NCBI GenBank assembly: GCA_021234155.1
Contig: JAJEKV010000080.1
Span: 3,457,867 to 3,521,866 of the forward strand
Reading direction: 5' to 3'
DNA length: 64,000 bases
DNA from: Isoetes taiwanensis
Taxonomy: Eukaryota > Streptophyta > Lycopodiopsida > Isoetales > Isoetaceae
Under the pieces are notes generated by a model. It was given only the letters and a program-made list of their open reading frames with translations. It was not told the DNA's origin and did not search any database. Numbering within the stretch: the stretch's first letter is position 1; every line of letters begins with the position of its first letter. The position numbers and the translations under genes were made by a program. Of the stretch, positions 1 through 10,976 are shown piece by piece.

Positions 1-535
1 GCTCAATGTCATCTAGAAGTCCACCAGTATCTATAGAATGTTGCTCAATAATGCTTTTTCTATAAATTCCAAGTATCATTTCTTCAACGTCTTCCAGTGG
101 TTGTCCTGCATAAAGTCTTAGTTGCTGCTTCTTGAGAACCATGACCTCAATCCCTTTTGTTGTTGCCTCATTAAGCTGGGATGATCGTCATTTTTGTTGT
201 TTAATCTCATTGCAGAAGGCATTTGAGGCAGCAGAGATAGTATACTATTATATTTTTGTTGGATGTAATCTAAATCAATTTATCAATAATAACCTTCAAT
301 GAAGTTAACTCACCTTTGGCTTGCATGGAACAATTGCAATATTAAAAATTCCAGGGAATTTCTCGTGTTCAATATGCAATATATCAGCAAAGTGCAGTGC
401 ATCTGCTCGGTCTTCAAATGCAATAGCATAAACTTTACTTCTCTGGCTCCCTTTTTCTTCCACATTCTGTGCCATGTCGATAGTGTAGATACCTTGGCGC
501 CGTCCTTCAGAATCTTCTATCTCAAAAGATATGCA
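1..535 (-). CDS. DUF3110-like protein, partial (two exons, runs off window)
   Basis: Two exons read on the minus strand. Exon 535-314 follows a TGCAG acceptor and ends at a GTGAG donor. Exon 175-1 follows CCCAG and continues past the window edge. The first holds a segment ending GIYTIDMA, an acidic-basic linker, then VYAIAFEDRADALHFADIL. The second reads LNEATTKGIEVMVLKKQQL and then LYAGQPLEDVEE. The order of a beta strand, an 'AFED..DA..FA.IL' helix and a later 'LYAGQP' matches my memory of plant and cyanobacterial DUF3110 proteins, which are usually plastid-targeted and have no firm biochemical role. The 313-176 intron is phase 0 and joins K to LNE. The start codon and N-terminal targeting region are not certain. 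The exon at 1044-904 could belong here but the phase does not clearly fit. Confidence 0.6.
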
Positions 536-903
536 CTGCATTTGAAATCACAATGAGGCTAAGCACAATTGTGCCCATAACAAAGTATATTTTGTTTACA
601 TAACAAGCATACTTCTTCTGAGTCTAGTATGTCCTTAAAATATGTGTCTCTAGCTGCAAGGGTTTGCGTTGCCTCGTATATTTCCATTCAGATTTAAGAA
701 TGAAGTAGACTTGTTGCAGACCTATCGATATTAAGGCTGCTGCAATTCCTAGGAAGCGAATGAACAAATGGCATGGCCAGCTGTGTACATGCATATGCAT
801 AAGAAAAACAAGAATCTATCTTTGATACCCACCGTTTTCCCTCTTTACCACCTCTATGGCTAAAAAACTGGTCCTTAAATAAATAAAGATCAAACAAACT
901 CAC

Positions 904-1044
904 CAGCATAGCTTGAAGCTCAAACCACCAGAATTTGGCATCTTTGGGAGGCTTGTACTGTTGATATTTCTTTGCTAATGTTTTCCGACTCATTTTGTTG
1001 GGGATCACAGGATATGCAGAGCCATGTCGGTTGCTCAATATCAT
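904..1044 (-). other. Possible 5' coding exon of unknown gene
   Basis: An open frame starts at ATG 1044-1042 and reads through a basic stretch that includes KKYQQYKPPKDAKFWWFELQ. It ends at a good donor (CTG|GTGAGT at 904/903). The composition looks coding and the donor is strong, but I do not recognise the family. It begins right beside a repeat copy (1046-1236), so it may be a transcribed first exon whose promoter region was supplied or invaded by that repeat. It could be the first exon of the DUF3110-like gene, but no intermediate exon with matching phase was found between 900 and 540. Confidence 0.3.
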
Positions 1045-1045
1045 G

Positions 1046-1236
1046 GGTCCTTACAGCCGGTTAGACAGTTCGAACAGCGGCCCCCAGCAACAGAGGTGAC
1101 CGCGAATTTATTGCCAGTAGTAAGTTTGTAGCAGTTTTCCATATATTCTAAGAATATACTAGCATATATCAAGAATATGCCGAAAACCCACACAAACAAG
1201 GGATTGCCCCCCTAGGGGCAACCCAAAAACTGAAGG
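1046..1236 (-). repeat. Dispersed repeat copy A
   Basis: Read on the minus strand this begins TTTTTGGGTTGCCCCTAGGG, passes through runs of ATATGC/ATATTC, and ends near CTAACCGG. The same order of blocks occurs on the plus strand at 32216-32400, including the TTTTTGGGTTGCCCCTAAG start, 'TTGTTT.TGTGGGTTT', 'ATATGCTAGTATAT' and 'GGCTAACCGG'. Both copies contain a GCCCC-GGGGC type inverted repeat at one end. No coding capacity is seen, so this is probably a small non-autonomous element or an element terminus. Confidence 0.6.
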
Positions 1237-1322
1237 GCATTTTGTAAAACTTGAAATATTACAGTCACATTTATATAGCAGCTTCCCCCCTTCCCTCGGC
1301 GTAGGCATTGACTAAGGGCATT

Positions 1323-1368
1323 ACAAAATTATGAAACTTAAAAGTTACAAAATTATGAAACTTAAAGG
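1323..1368. repeat. Short tandem duplication, about 23-bp unit
   Basis: The unit TTACAAAATTATGAAACTTAAA occurs twice in direct succession. No gene is associated. Confidence 0.8.
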
Positions 1369-1589
1369 GCATGTGGTGAAATTTGTCAAAACGTAAAAAA
1401 CGTAAGGCATTTTGTAGTCTTCCCCAAAGAGCAAGTGAGCATTTTGTAAGGGCATTTTGTCCCATCTGTTCATCGGCCCTTGTGACCATAGGGTGTGAAG
1501 CCGTGTTAATAGAATCAAACGTTGTTCTCAACCTTCGGCTTCGGCCAAGGAGGGCTTCAGGCCAGACACACGCATTGAAGGTCGGATTC

Positions 1590-1817
1590 TCTCAAATCCG
1601 AGAAGATATTTACTGCGCTTCTTTCATGCTTTTTATTCGGGAAGGTACCCTCTTCACTGTGTTTATGCAAAATAATTAGAGCAACGACATGAATTCTTGC
1701 TTAGTTAGAAATCCGAGAAGATATTTACTGTGTTTCTTTCATACTTTTTATTCGGGAAGGTACCCTTATGCAAAATAATTAGAGGAACGACATGAATTTT
1801 CTTTCTTGCTTAGTTAG
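1590..1817. repeat. Tandem duplication of about 115 bp
   Basis: The block from ATCCGAGAAGATATTTACTG through the tail ATTAGAG.AACGACATGAAT and TTGCTTAGTTAGAA occurs twice (about 1597-1708 and 1710-1817), with small substitutions and a short deletion in the second copy. It lies upstream of the YAE1-like gene and might affect its promoter. Confidence 0.8.
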
Positions 1818-2150
1818 AATGGATGTCTCACTAGTCATAAAGGTGCACAATATACCCATAGCATACTAGATCTTCCATACTAGAGACATAGAGGTGTTCA
1901 TTTTTCTGCACATAGATCCTGGCTTGTAATTACATGTCCAGATTACATGCAGATACTTACATGTTTCACATTCAGAGTGTTTAGTGTGCTTATAACACAT
2001 GCAATGTGTAATGAATACAAAGCCTGATGTGCCTATGATTCGTATTACAATTGGGGATACAAGTTACAAGAACTTTCGGATATCCATGAGAATTTCTCTA
2101 TTGAGAGAGAATAATCTTATTTGCAAAACAAAGATTCCTCCTACTTATTT

Positions 2151-2872
2151 ATGTGGTCAAATGATGACAATGTTTGGGATTGTGGTAGGCACATCGTGGT
2201 TGATTTGGGGTCATCTACAATGTCAGAGTGGGCAGATGATGATGATGATAATGGATTGAGCACACAAGAATCGAAGGCTAGGCACACACAGTTCTACAAT
2301 GTATCCTACTTTTCTATGCATGAAATATCTTATTTTGAAGTTAAATTATCTGAAAAAATCAGAGCCTTATCACAATAAAGCTTGGGTACAGAGAGGGAAT
2401 CACTGTTGGCAAAGAGGGTTCTGTTCAAGAAGGATTTGATCTCGGGTTTTCAGAAGCTTCTGTTGCAGGTTTCAAGTGGGGACTTGCACGAGGAATAACA
2501 AGGTATGTAATTCATGTTGTGCCTTTGTGGTTAAGAGAGGCGGTATATATCTTTTTTGCATTAGATATAATTGCGCTCTTTTGTAACAGTGCGTTCGCAG
2601 CATTGCCTGTTCCAGTTAAGGAATCACTGTTGCAAGATAGTATAGTGAGGGATAAGCTACAGTCTCTGCATTCCTGCATTTCTTCAATTTCTTCCAGGAA
2701 GGCGTTCGAAATATGCCATAAGCATCTTATGCCAAATGAAGGTAGTGACAACACATTAAAAGGTGGGACTACAGAGTTGCCTGGTGCTCCACAGCTACAG
2801 GACATAGAGGCATTCTTTCAAAGAGAACTTGGACTAGTGGAAGCAGAGGTGCAGGTTGATAAGTTATGTTGA
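2151..2872 (+). CDS. YAE1 N-terminal domain protein (Fe-S maturation adaptor), three exons
   Basis: Exons are 2151-2300, 2381-2502 and 2590-2872, totalling 555 nt and 184 aa. Introns are 80 and 87 bases with GT-AG ends, and phases match (phase 0, then phase 2: ACA AG|T GCG). The protein starts MWSNDDNVWD, has an acidic stretch (EWADDDDDNG), then the Yae1-type repeats of glycine-centred helices: YREGITVGKEGSVQEGFDLG followed by EASVAGFKWGLARG. This deca-GX3 pattern is typical of Yae1/Lto1. Yae1 with Lto1 recruits the apo-ABCE1 ribosome-recycling factor to the cytosolic Fe-S assembly targeting complex, as known from yeast. The tail (from LPVPVKESL on) is helical and resembles plant homologues. 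ATG 2151 was chosen because it is the only ATG opening a continuous exon with the right phase. The gene looks intact and is probably expressed. Confidence 0.85.
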
Positions 2873-3179
2873 TTCTGATTTTCTATTGGGGAGGGAAAAA
2901 AAAATGCCTATTTCTGCTTGCCCATAGACAATAACCAGATTGTTAAGAACAGTCTGGCCCAACTTTATTCTTCATGTCATCAATTTCGTGAGTAAAGAGT
3001 GGACTTGTCTCATTTTGGAAAATACTTATTGTATCCTACATTGCATGTTCAAACTTCAAAACGCAAAAAATGATGACATCAGATCAGAACCTCTTGCAAA
3101 TGAAGAGAATTATAAAATCCTATACATTCCAATGTCTGCACACATTTCACTTGCTGCCAAAAGATCCAGGGCATTGTTT

Positions 3180-3206
3180 TACTTGGTAACGGGCCGTTTA
3201 CCAAGT
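3180..3206. other. Perfect hairpin, 9-bp arms
   Basis: ACTTGGTAA and TTACCAAGT flank an 8-base GC-rich loop, about 310 bases past the YAE1-like stop. It could be a footprint of a small inverted-repeat element or an RNA 3' structure. No function can be assigned. Confidence 0.6.
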
Positions 3207-3219
3207 ATTGTCTCGTAAC

Positions 3220-5030
3220 CCTTTTCAATTGTCTTTCACTTGGTGCAATCTGGTGATCTTCTAAAAGGATGAACTGGCATCATTTCCAGTGTCGGTTTTC
3301 AGATTACAAAGCTTATTTTTATTTTTATTTCCACTAGGATTAAGATGTGATTTTGTTAAAAACTCCTGGGATGGAAGAATTGGACTAGAAAGTTGCCAGG
3401 AATCGAGAAAACTTCCTTGTTTTGTTCTTCAAACCTGATTGATGTAGCATCGTAAAACAATAGTCACCTCAGTGTGTATTTTAATATGTGCAAAACAAAT
3501 ATTGAAATATTAAAAGCATCACTTGCAGTTCTCGATAGCAACTGCAATTTTCCACTACATACCAGAATCATGTTTGACATTTTCGTCAAAACTCCTAAAG
3601 AAAATCTATATTTTATTTCGCTCGCACTTCTAAATCTAGATAGCAGAAGGCACCAAACTGTTGCATTATAGCAATCCGGAATGCTCCATACCATAATCTA
3701 TTGCTGGCTCTGCATGCAGACTAGAAAATGGAATTATTTGAAGAAAAAACTGAGTAATTCATTAGCCCAGAATTTCCAGAAGACAAGGAGTAACGGTTAC
3801 TCCTGAATAACAACAAGCCCTCTTTTGGTCCAACACAATTCGCCAGAAAATAATCAAGGAACAAAGAAGCTCCAAACCCAAGCAAAAGTGGGAAAGCCCA
3901 AATAGCTAGAAGCTCACGAAACCAGTACACCAATGTCATTACCACAAATATCAAAGAAAACAGTCCTCACCCTGTGTTTATAGCGATTTCAAGAAAATCT
4001 AATTACGTTTTCAACGTTCTCTTTCTAACTAACTCTCTGTTATAACTTTCTGACTTGTATTTAATGGATCCGATACAAGAATGAGGAACTTTTCTCCAAT
4101 GGAAAAAAGGATGTTGCATATTGAACCCATGTTTTGTTTTGCTTGGAGAAGTGCAAAATGCCAATAATGCTTTCCTCTTTTGTTGACATGAGCTTTGTTT
4201 TGAAAAATATATTTGGTGTTAAATCTAAAGATATAATGATATGGAAGTATAATAGAACATCTACAGCTTGTATCGCTTGTAAATAAGAAAAAGGCAACAG
4301 CAGAGATGATTTTTTCATAATATATTTACCTGGACTAAATCCTATTTTGACTCTGATAATAATTTTTTTCCTATCCATCTTTAAAACCAACTCATAGAGA
4401 ACTACAATGGATTTTTGAAGATCGATATCACCTTATAAGGAGTTTTCCTTCTATTAGACTTCTAGATATTGTGTAAGTTGAAACTTGTGTGAGCCTATCC
4501 TAATATGTATTTGTTGAGACCGTCGGGAAATTATCCTTATGAAGGTCTATCTGTAGTGCATTATTACTTCCTTTATAATGCATATCATTTTGTCTTCAAC
4601 TTAACAATGCATTTAGCTTGTTTTGTAGTGCATTAATTTGTTTCAGACCCTACCCTTATTGGGCGCTATAGTAAGAAACCCTACGATACATTGCTCTAGT
4701 TATACTACATGAAGGACCTCAGTGAAGTCTACTTTCACGTGCAATTTATGTATGAATCTAGACATATTGAAATGGGAAAGGACCTATACTACCTCTATGC
4801 CATGAGCAGACAACAGACGAGGAAGTCATCAAATAATTCTCTCTTCTTTGTATAACTTGTCCTTTCCATATCCTTACCAATGCCTTTAAGAGACTATGGC
4901 ATGTCATTCTTTGTACAAGGAAAATAATGAGAAGAGCAATCATATTAGAGCAAAAATGGATTAGATTCCTACTATACATTTCCAACATAATCTTTTTGTA
5001 TTACAATAATCTAAAAACGTTTGCAGGTTC
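3220..5030. other. Intergenic stretch without a recognised gene
   Basis: No conserved coding exon, RNA gene or clear repeat terminus was recognised on either strand. The open frames here have AT-driven, low-information translations. Confidence 0.5.
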
Positions 5031-5330
5031 TGTTTTCTGCTCCTTATGGCCCTATCTGCCTGTTTCAATTCTGCGGCGGCGACGAATGGACGCAGTTGTT
5101 CTATGCCTCTTGATGGGCAAATACCATATACTGATGTGGGCCACAGGCAAGTGTGGGATTAATCTGGCTTTTGTAATGTAATGTTTTAATCTTTTCCAAA
5201 GCATTGGCATCCCAAAGTTTACCAAGGAAGCATGTATTGAGATATTGCTTTAGGTGATTGTGATCTCCATTATTCTGCACCTGTAAACATCCTTGCTTCT
5301 GGACATTCCATCTGAAAAATCAACCTGCAT
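5030..5330 (-). mobile_element. LINE fragment (post-RT region), degraded
   Basis: Read on the minus strand a short segment gives YLNTCFLGKLWDANALEK, which matches the position of 'YLGVEFPSSMYWDAS' just after the reverse transcriptase in the LINE at 10876. Sequence similarity with 30771-31050 runs over about 270 bases, for example the ATGGACGCA block and the CAGATATTG..T.AGGTGAT block. This is a decayed non-LTR retrotransposon copy with no intact frame. Confidence 0.5.
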
Positions 5331-6729
5331 TTCTCCTTTCAACGGACTTGAAGACATTGTGGACTCATAACCAGTGTGAAGGCAAAAGTCAAAAGTTACA
5401 CATCTCGCATATTCTCCACCTTGTGGCGATAGAGTATCCGTCGAGAATTTTATTTAGAGGCAAGAATTTTATTTATTGGAGGAGAATTATAATACGAAAC
5501 CATGGACTCGAGTCTGAGAGATCAAGTCAAGAAGGCTTCCATACTTTCACTCTATCCTATTGTTTAAATTTGGTTTTTCCGTCAAGTGGAAAACTTTTTG
5601 AATTTTTTTTCTAGGCTATTTGCTTAAGGTTTAAGGGATTTTTTCCGCCGAAAAATATTTCTGGCTGCCAAAAACCAAGGACTTCTTTTTTCATGATTTT
5701 TGGCAAGGTTTTTGTTTCGATGGGTTATTACCTTTTTAGACGATCGAGCGTGCTGCTGCATGGCCAATGGAAGACACGTCTTAGCATTACAAGCCATTAT
5801 TCTGAACTCTGACCGGGCAGTAACATTAGTCCGGCGAATAGGTTTGTGGCATTCGGGAAGCTCCTGAAGGGACCGAAATTGAAGCACCCAACGCTTATTA
5901 ATGACTCCGTTTGTCTGGGAAATTTCGGATTCAATAGGATAACAGATTTGTTGTTGAAGGATCATGTGCAGCGCTCGAATTTAGGCTTTTAAAGTCTAAG
6001 TTTTGAAGGGCAAAATTATTTTAGCTAAGCCAGCTCCTCTATAGTGAATTTTTGCTCTCTTGCAGCTATCTTCTTTGGCCGCCTTGAAGCTGGTTTTCGC
6101 AAGATGCCTGTCACGATTGCTTTAAGGGCCAATTCCGAAGGGGTCTTTCTAGATTAGATTGCTACCATGTTAATCTAATGCTTGAGGAAATATGATGAAG
6201 GATCTTTGATGCTCATTCTGAGGAGGCCGAATTTGTTGTCTATGGCTATCTATCTACCTATGCATGAGAGCTTGAAGGGTTCAGGGTTCCCCAAATGTGT
6301 TTTGATCATTCTGTTTATCTTTCACTGCAATGATTTGGCCCTATGTTTTGCAGGTTTGGGTCTTGAGAGAGACTGCGTATGTGTAACAAAACTTTAAACT
6401 CTAGGAATTGCTTATTTTTCCTTTTTGAGATGTGTTCTTTATCTCCATCTTTCTTCGTCTTGCAGCAAAAGGCAACTATTTTCCATATTATAGATGTGCC
6501 ACGCTATGTGTTGAAGAAACTAGAGAAGACGGGAACTACCACCACATGTGGAAAGCCCAAGGTTTTCTTAAATCTTTATTTGCACAAAAGCTGCAGCGAC
6601 GATTGTGACTTTTCAATTGGATTGATTTGGTCTTGCAGGTTTGTGCAGTTTTTGTATTTGTCTCTAATTTTCTATTCAATAGATAGAACAATATTAATAA
6701 GAATATCCATTCCAGCTTCATGGTCCTCT

Positions 6730-7120
6730 TCTAAGAAGCAGGCTTTCCATCTGTGTAAGGCGTGGTTGGTTTGGTTGATTTGGAAACGGCGTCGTTTATG
6801 GATTTTTCAAGGGATTCAGCAACCTGCAGCATCTCTAGTTCCACGACTCAGACATAAGCTATTCCGGAGTTTTCTGGTGTTTACTGGCCTAGAGGAGACA
6901 AAGTTTTGCATCTGGCGAGATATTTTGCACATTGTAAATGCGAATGGGGAGTTTGTACAGTGATTACTAGAGGCGATTGGAAGTTTACGCTCTAGTTTTT
7001 TGGTATGGAGTGCTGAGGTGTCTTTGTCCCTTCGGGGCATTCTTTTTCCTCACTACTCCTCTTGTATCATTGCCATTCTTTTAATATAAGTGTCTCAGTT
7101 CTTCAAAAAAAAAAAAAATG
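6730..7120 (+). mobile_element. L1-like LINE 3' end with poly(A) tail
   Basis: The translated stretch FHLCKAWLVWLIWKRRRLWI is the tryptophan-rich 'W..W..WK.R' signature found after the zf-RVT region of plant L1 elements. It is followed by a 3' UTR that ends TTCTTC and a run of about 14 A at 7106-7120. The same TTCTTC/TTCCTC-plus-A end closes the LINEs at 22671 and 37333. Upstream (5980-6730) the sequence is probably more of the same insertion but shows no recognisable domain. Confidence 0.6.
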
Positions 7121-8620
7121 TCTTTGTATCCCTTTTAAAGCCTTCGCCTATACCCTTTTTTGGCATTAATAGGCTGCAGAAAGGCTTCTGGTTCTGTGAT
7201 TAACTTCATCTTGCATATTGTTTTGCATTTTCCAATTTCGAAATACTTGCTTCAGCTTTAGTATGAAGATGTAATTGTCTATTTATCAGCAAAGAAGTTG
7301 AAATCACTGAAGCAGAGGAGTCACGCATCAAAAGAACCTTAAGGTAAACTATTTTCCTTTTTTCTGGGAAACAGACGATTGCTTTAACAGAACACCTTTC
7401 CTTCTTTCTATGCACCTCTGCTCAGGGACTATGCAATAGAGTTTTTGTTGCCAAAGTAGCTTTGGATTTGATAAGCCTTAGCTATTGCAAAAGCAAAGCT
7501 CCCGAATTATACACAATGGGCCTTCTTCACCTTCGTGGTTCTTCAGCTTCCCATAGGTATTGCAAACTTGCAACACATGCCAAAAAGCCATACAGTCTTC
7601 TTGCCTGATTTTTTTAGTTCATAATCTAAATAAATCAGACCATTAAGGTATTGGATGACTTACTTGATCTTTCCCATCCAAATCCAACTCTATAATGTGC
7701 ATTCAAATTCTACCTCTAGCTAGATATTTTTCTTCTCGTGGCTTCTACACTATATTCATGAATCATAGTGGGTTTTCTCAAGTTTGGATCTGGCTGTTTG
7801 ATTTTAAATTCATATTGTAACTGAGACATCAACGTTTCAGATGATTTATGTGCACATTTAATCATTTTCTACTATTATTTTTTAGGAACAGAGGTTATTC
7901 TTTATCTGTGCTAGAACTGATTCTAAGCAACACTCAGGGGTTTGGAGGCTTTACAATCTTCAAATGCAGAATCTTGGATCCAGAATTTCCAAATGAGGAG
8001 ATTGCTTATCTCTTTTGCCACAAAAGATAACATTCTAAATCAGGTCAGAACCTCACTCCCCTTAGTTGACTTATTGTATTTGAATCAAATTTTCTAGCTG
8101 TTTCATTCTATCCAGTCTCTTTACCAAACTCATTGTATTTGAATCAGGTTTTCTAGCTATTTCATTAAACATTGTTAAAACATTTATGGGGCATTCAGCA
8201 AATGGCAATAGTCAAAAGCATACAACCTTGCATCTTCATTTTTCTACTTGAATCATACAGGAAAATGTTGGAGCTCCGTGAGTTTTTGTGCCACAGTGGG
8301 TATGCAGGATCATATCCTACCTTTTGTGCTACATATCAAGAACAAGCATATTAAAGCTGTTTGAGAATGTTCCAGCATTATTGAACTCCATATGAACATG
8401 ATCAAGGGCATTCTAGATCATCTCCCGTAGCTGGACTTGATGTTGAAACAAAGTTTATTCAAAAACGCAAAAGGTAACATGTTCTCAGCCCGTTCACGTA
8501 TGAGGCCAATGTTTTCTCCTTTTTAGCCAATGAAATACCTTTGCTAAGTGTATGGTCCTCTACTATTTTGTTTTGCAGTTCAAGGGCTCATGTATTGTGG
8601 CTCTGGCTGTAAGGGCATTG
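7121..8620. other. Intergenic stretch with a small tandem repeat
   Basis: No gene recognised. A unit of about 32 bases built on TTGTATTTGAATCA and TTTTCTAGCTGTTTCATT occurs twice (about 8078-8107 and 8133-8166). Confidence 0.4.
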
Positions 8621-9300
8621 CCATCTGCTCCAACATTTGTTGAGCTTTTGCTTCCATTCTAGCTCAATCTTGATGCAACTTGATTTAGGCAAATATTTGG
8701 CACCAACAAAGTGCAAGCATAAAATGTTGGATTCTATGGCATGACCGTCCTGCTCTCAAAATGCAAGTAAGCATGTTGAGTATGTCTTTAATGCTTAGTT
8801 TTCTTAGCTTCAGTCATGCTCTCTTATGCTTATAAGGACTCTTAGGGGTTTTGAGGTCTTAGACTTCTGAAATTTGTACTTGATTCCAAGTTTCTATTCC
8901 TGCAACAAGTTTAACTGCATCATTGCACATGCTCAATTGCAGATAACATGTAATATTCTCCTACTATTGTTTGCACATGATGCTCAAGTGCAGACAACAA
9001 GTATACTAAATATTCTGCTACTCACAACAGAAGTCTTTGCTATTACTGTTGCTTCAGAAAACAGTTCAAACTCTTATGCATTCTGGAACTAATTCAAAGC
9101 ACATTCATGTCCTTTCCAACATTTTATTGAGCTTTGGCTTGCATTGTACCTCAATCATGCTTTATTTAGATTGCTCATCCCGCTCTCAACATTAAGGATG
9201 TTGGATATCTTTAATGGTTAATTTTCTTAGCTTCCAGTCATGCTCCTTTATGTTTAAAGAGATTCTTTGTGTTTGAGTCAAGCACTTCTGGTTAGATACC
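8620..9300 (+). repeat. Diverged direct repeat pair, about 200 bp
   Basis: Blocks at about 8620-8880 and 9110-9300 share order and sequence: CCAACATTT.TTGAGCTTT, a TCAATC.TG block, CTCTCAA.AT, TGTTG..TAT.TTTAATG, TTTTCTTAGCTTC.AGTCATG and AAGCACTTCTG. The copies differ by many substitutions and indels, so the duplication is old. No coding function is seen. Confidence 0.6.
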
Positions 9301-9881
9301 AATTCTATTTTGTTTACTGGCGAAATGTCACTATTCAGGATCAAGTAACTCACTCTGTAATATAGAATTGCCCAGGCTTAAAAAGTTTTAGAAGTCAATG
9401 CTACGGACCCCCTTTTCTTAGAGTTAAGTTATTCTCATAAAATTATGATCTTCCTTCAAGGTGAAAATCATTTTCCAAATCAAGCATAGTCTCATCATTT
9501 TCCAAATCAAGGATAGTCTCATCAACTTGATAACAATCCAGCAATTCTTTTCTTAGCTTATCCATTTCTCTCAATGTTGATTCAGGGTTCCAAAACATTC
9601 GTTATGCAATTTTACAAGATGAATAGCAATCATAGTTTTATGAAACACTAAACACGTCTTCTGAGAGATTCGTGCAACTTGAATTTTAGACAATTTTATG
9701 AACAACGTGAGCAAAAAAAGTAGGTAGGCATGGTTTTCTAGAACTATCACAAGCAGTCACAATCATTTGCAGATTGGCAGGTAGATTTAAATGTCCCTTT
9801 TCTATTCAAAACCATACTAATTGCTACCACATAGGGATTGAATGGTATTTCTTAGCCATCGTTGTTTTTTTAATTATATAC

Positions 9882-10263
9882 TCTATATAATAGTAAGCCA
9901 AACATTGAAACAAAACAACGATTCCATTTTTATTTTAATCCCTCCCTCCCCCCGGCTTCAATCAAATTAAAGACAAACCGCTCAGAACCTCTTCTCTTCC
10001 TTCAATGCAACTATTGACTATATACGCTTTGTAGTTTCAATGGTCCTGGTAACCTATGCATGCGAGTGTACAACTCTCATCTTTGTGTTCAATTATAAAT
10101 CCACTTTGTATACTGCCAATTCTATGAAATGTTCATCTCCCTTCTCTTATTTCTCTTTTCGTTCCTTCTCAAATACCTCGAGGTATTACAAGTGTGTCTA
10201 CAACTTCATGGTCATCATGTAGAACCGTACTTATGCCCGGCAACGCCGGGCACCCATTACTAG
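9882..10263 (+). mobile_element. Short non-autonomous Helitron
   Basis: The 3' end has the classic Helitron structure: hairpin GCCCGGCAACGCCGGGC at 10235-10251, a short spacer, and CTAG at 10260-10263 followed by T. A plausible 5' terminus is TCTATATAATAGTAAGCC at 9882. The same 3' hairpin type recurs at 35755-35782 (minus) and 56280-56309 (plus), so the family is represented three times. The 3' end is secure. The 5' end is a guess because the preceding base is not the expected A. Confidence 0.6.
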
Positions 10264-10389
10264 TATAAAAGAATTGGTTTTACCAAAACCTGAACAAGTG
10301 TGCCTGATGGGACTAATCATAGATCTCCCTTTGTGGCAATTGTTCTGTATGGCATAGACTGCCTTTCAACCTGACGTCACTCGTTGTTA

Positions 10390-10976
10390 TTAGACGCAGG
10401 TGTCCTAGTATGTGGTGGTAGTGAACTCTACTTCAAGATACTTGTATGCTTGTACTACCTCTCTGGTATGACCCTGATAAGTGAAATGAGGTTGTATGTT
10501 GTCTATGAGGATGATATGAAGAGTACCTTGGCCTTTGCCAAGTTGGCCCGCATTCTAGTGTCCTGACAGAAAGTGCTAAGCGCGTCCAGATGCTGTTGCA
10601 TACTTATTAAGGTGTGGTCTAACAGGTCCACATCATCTCTATATCAATTGTCTAATGATGTAATCAGCGAGGTGAGCCCCTTTCCTTGCGGCAAGCCATT
10701 CTTCCAGTTGATAAATATACAGTTCAAATAGCGTTGTTTGGGGGAGGGGGAGGGGAGGGTGATGGACATCCTTGCCGCACTCCCACACTGTTGTTGATAG
10801 GGTGGCTCAAAGGGAGGCATTCGAGCCATGACTCTTTCATACAACCTGTATACTATATTTTGAAACTCGTGTGCAGTGTACAGACTGTACGAGAGCTGCA
10901 CATGCCGCATGCAACCGGAAGGACAGTCATTTGCCAACATCATTGGAGATAGGCAAGGTTGTCCTCTCTCACCCAC
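10390..10976 (-). mobile_element. LINE reverse transcriptase fragment, inverted relative to its neighbour
   Basis: On the minus strand, about 10660-10560 reads RQLIYRDDVDLLDHTLISMQ and then HLDALSTFCQ, homologous to RQLIYADDVDLLAHTPEGMQ in the plus-strand LINE at 10876. The YADD catalytic motif is changed to YRDD, so the copy is inactive. It abuts or overlaps the other copy head to head near 10870-10976, giving an inverted pair. Confidence 0.65.

Noticed and set aside
3721-3954. Minus-strand frame with a hydrophobic start that looks like a membrane segment
   Set aside because: Hydrophobicity comes from T/A-rich codons; no neighbouring exons or conserved motif.
5624-5965. 113-aa minus-strand open frame
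   Set aside because: No domain, no splice context, composition not coding-like, and no similarity to recognised families.
10684-10952. Plus-strand frame overlapping the minus-strand LINE RT
   Set aside because: It is the shadow of the antisense RT sequence.
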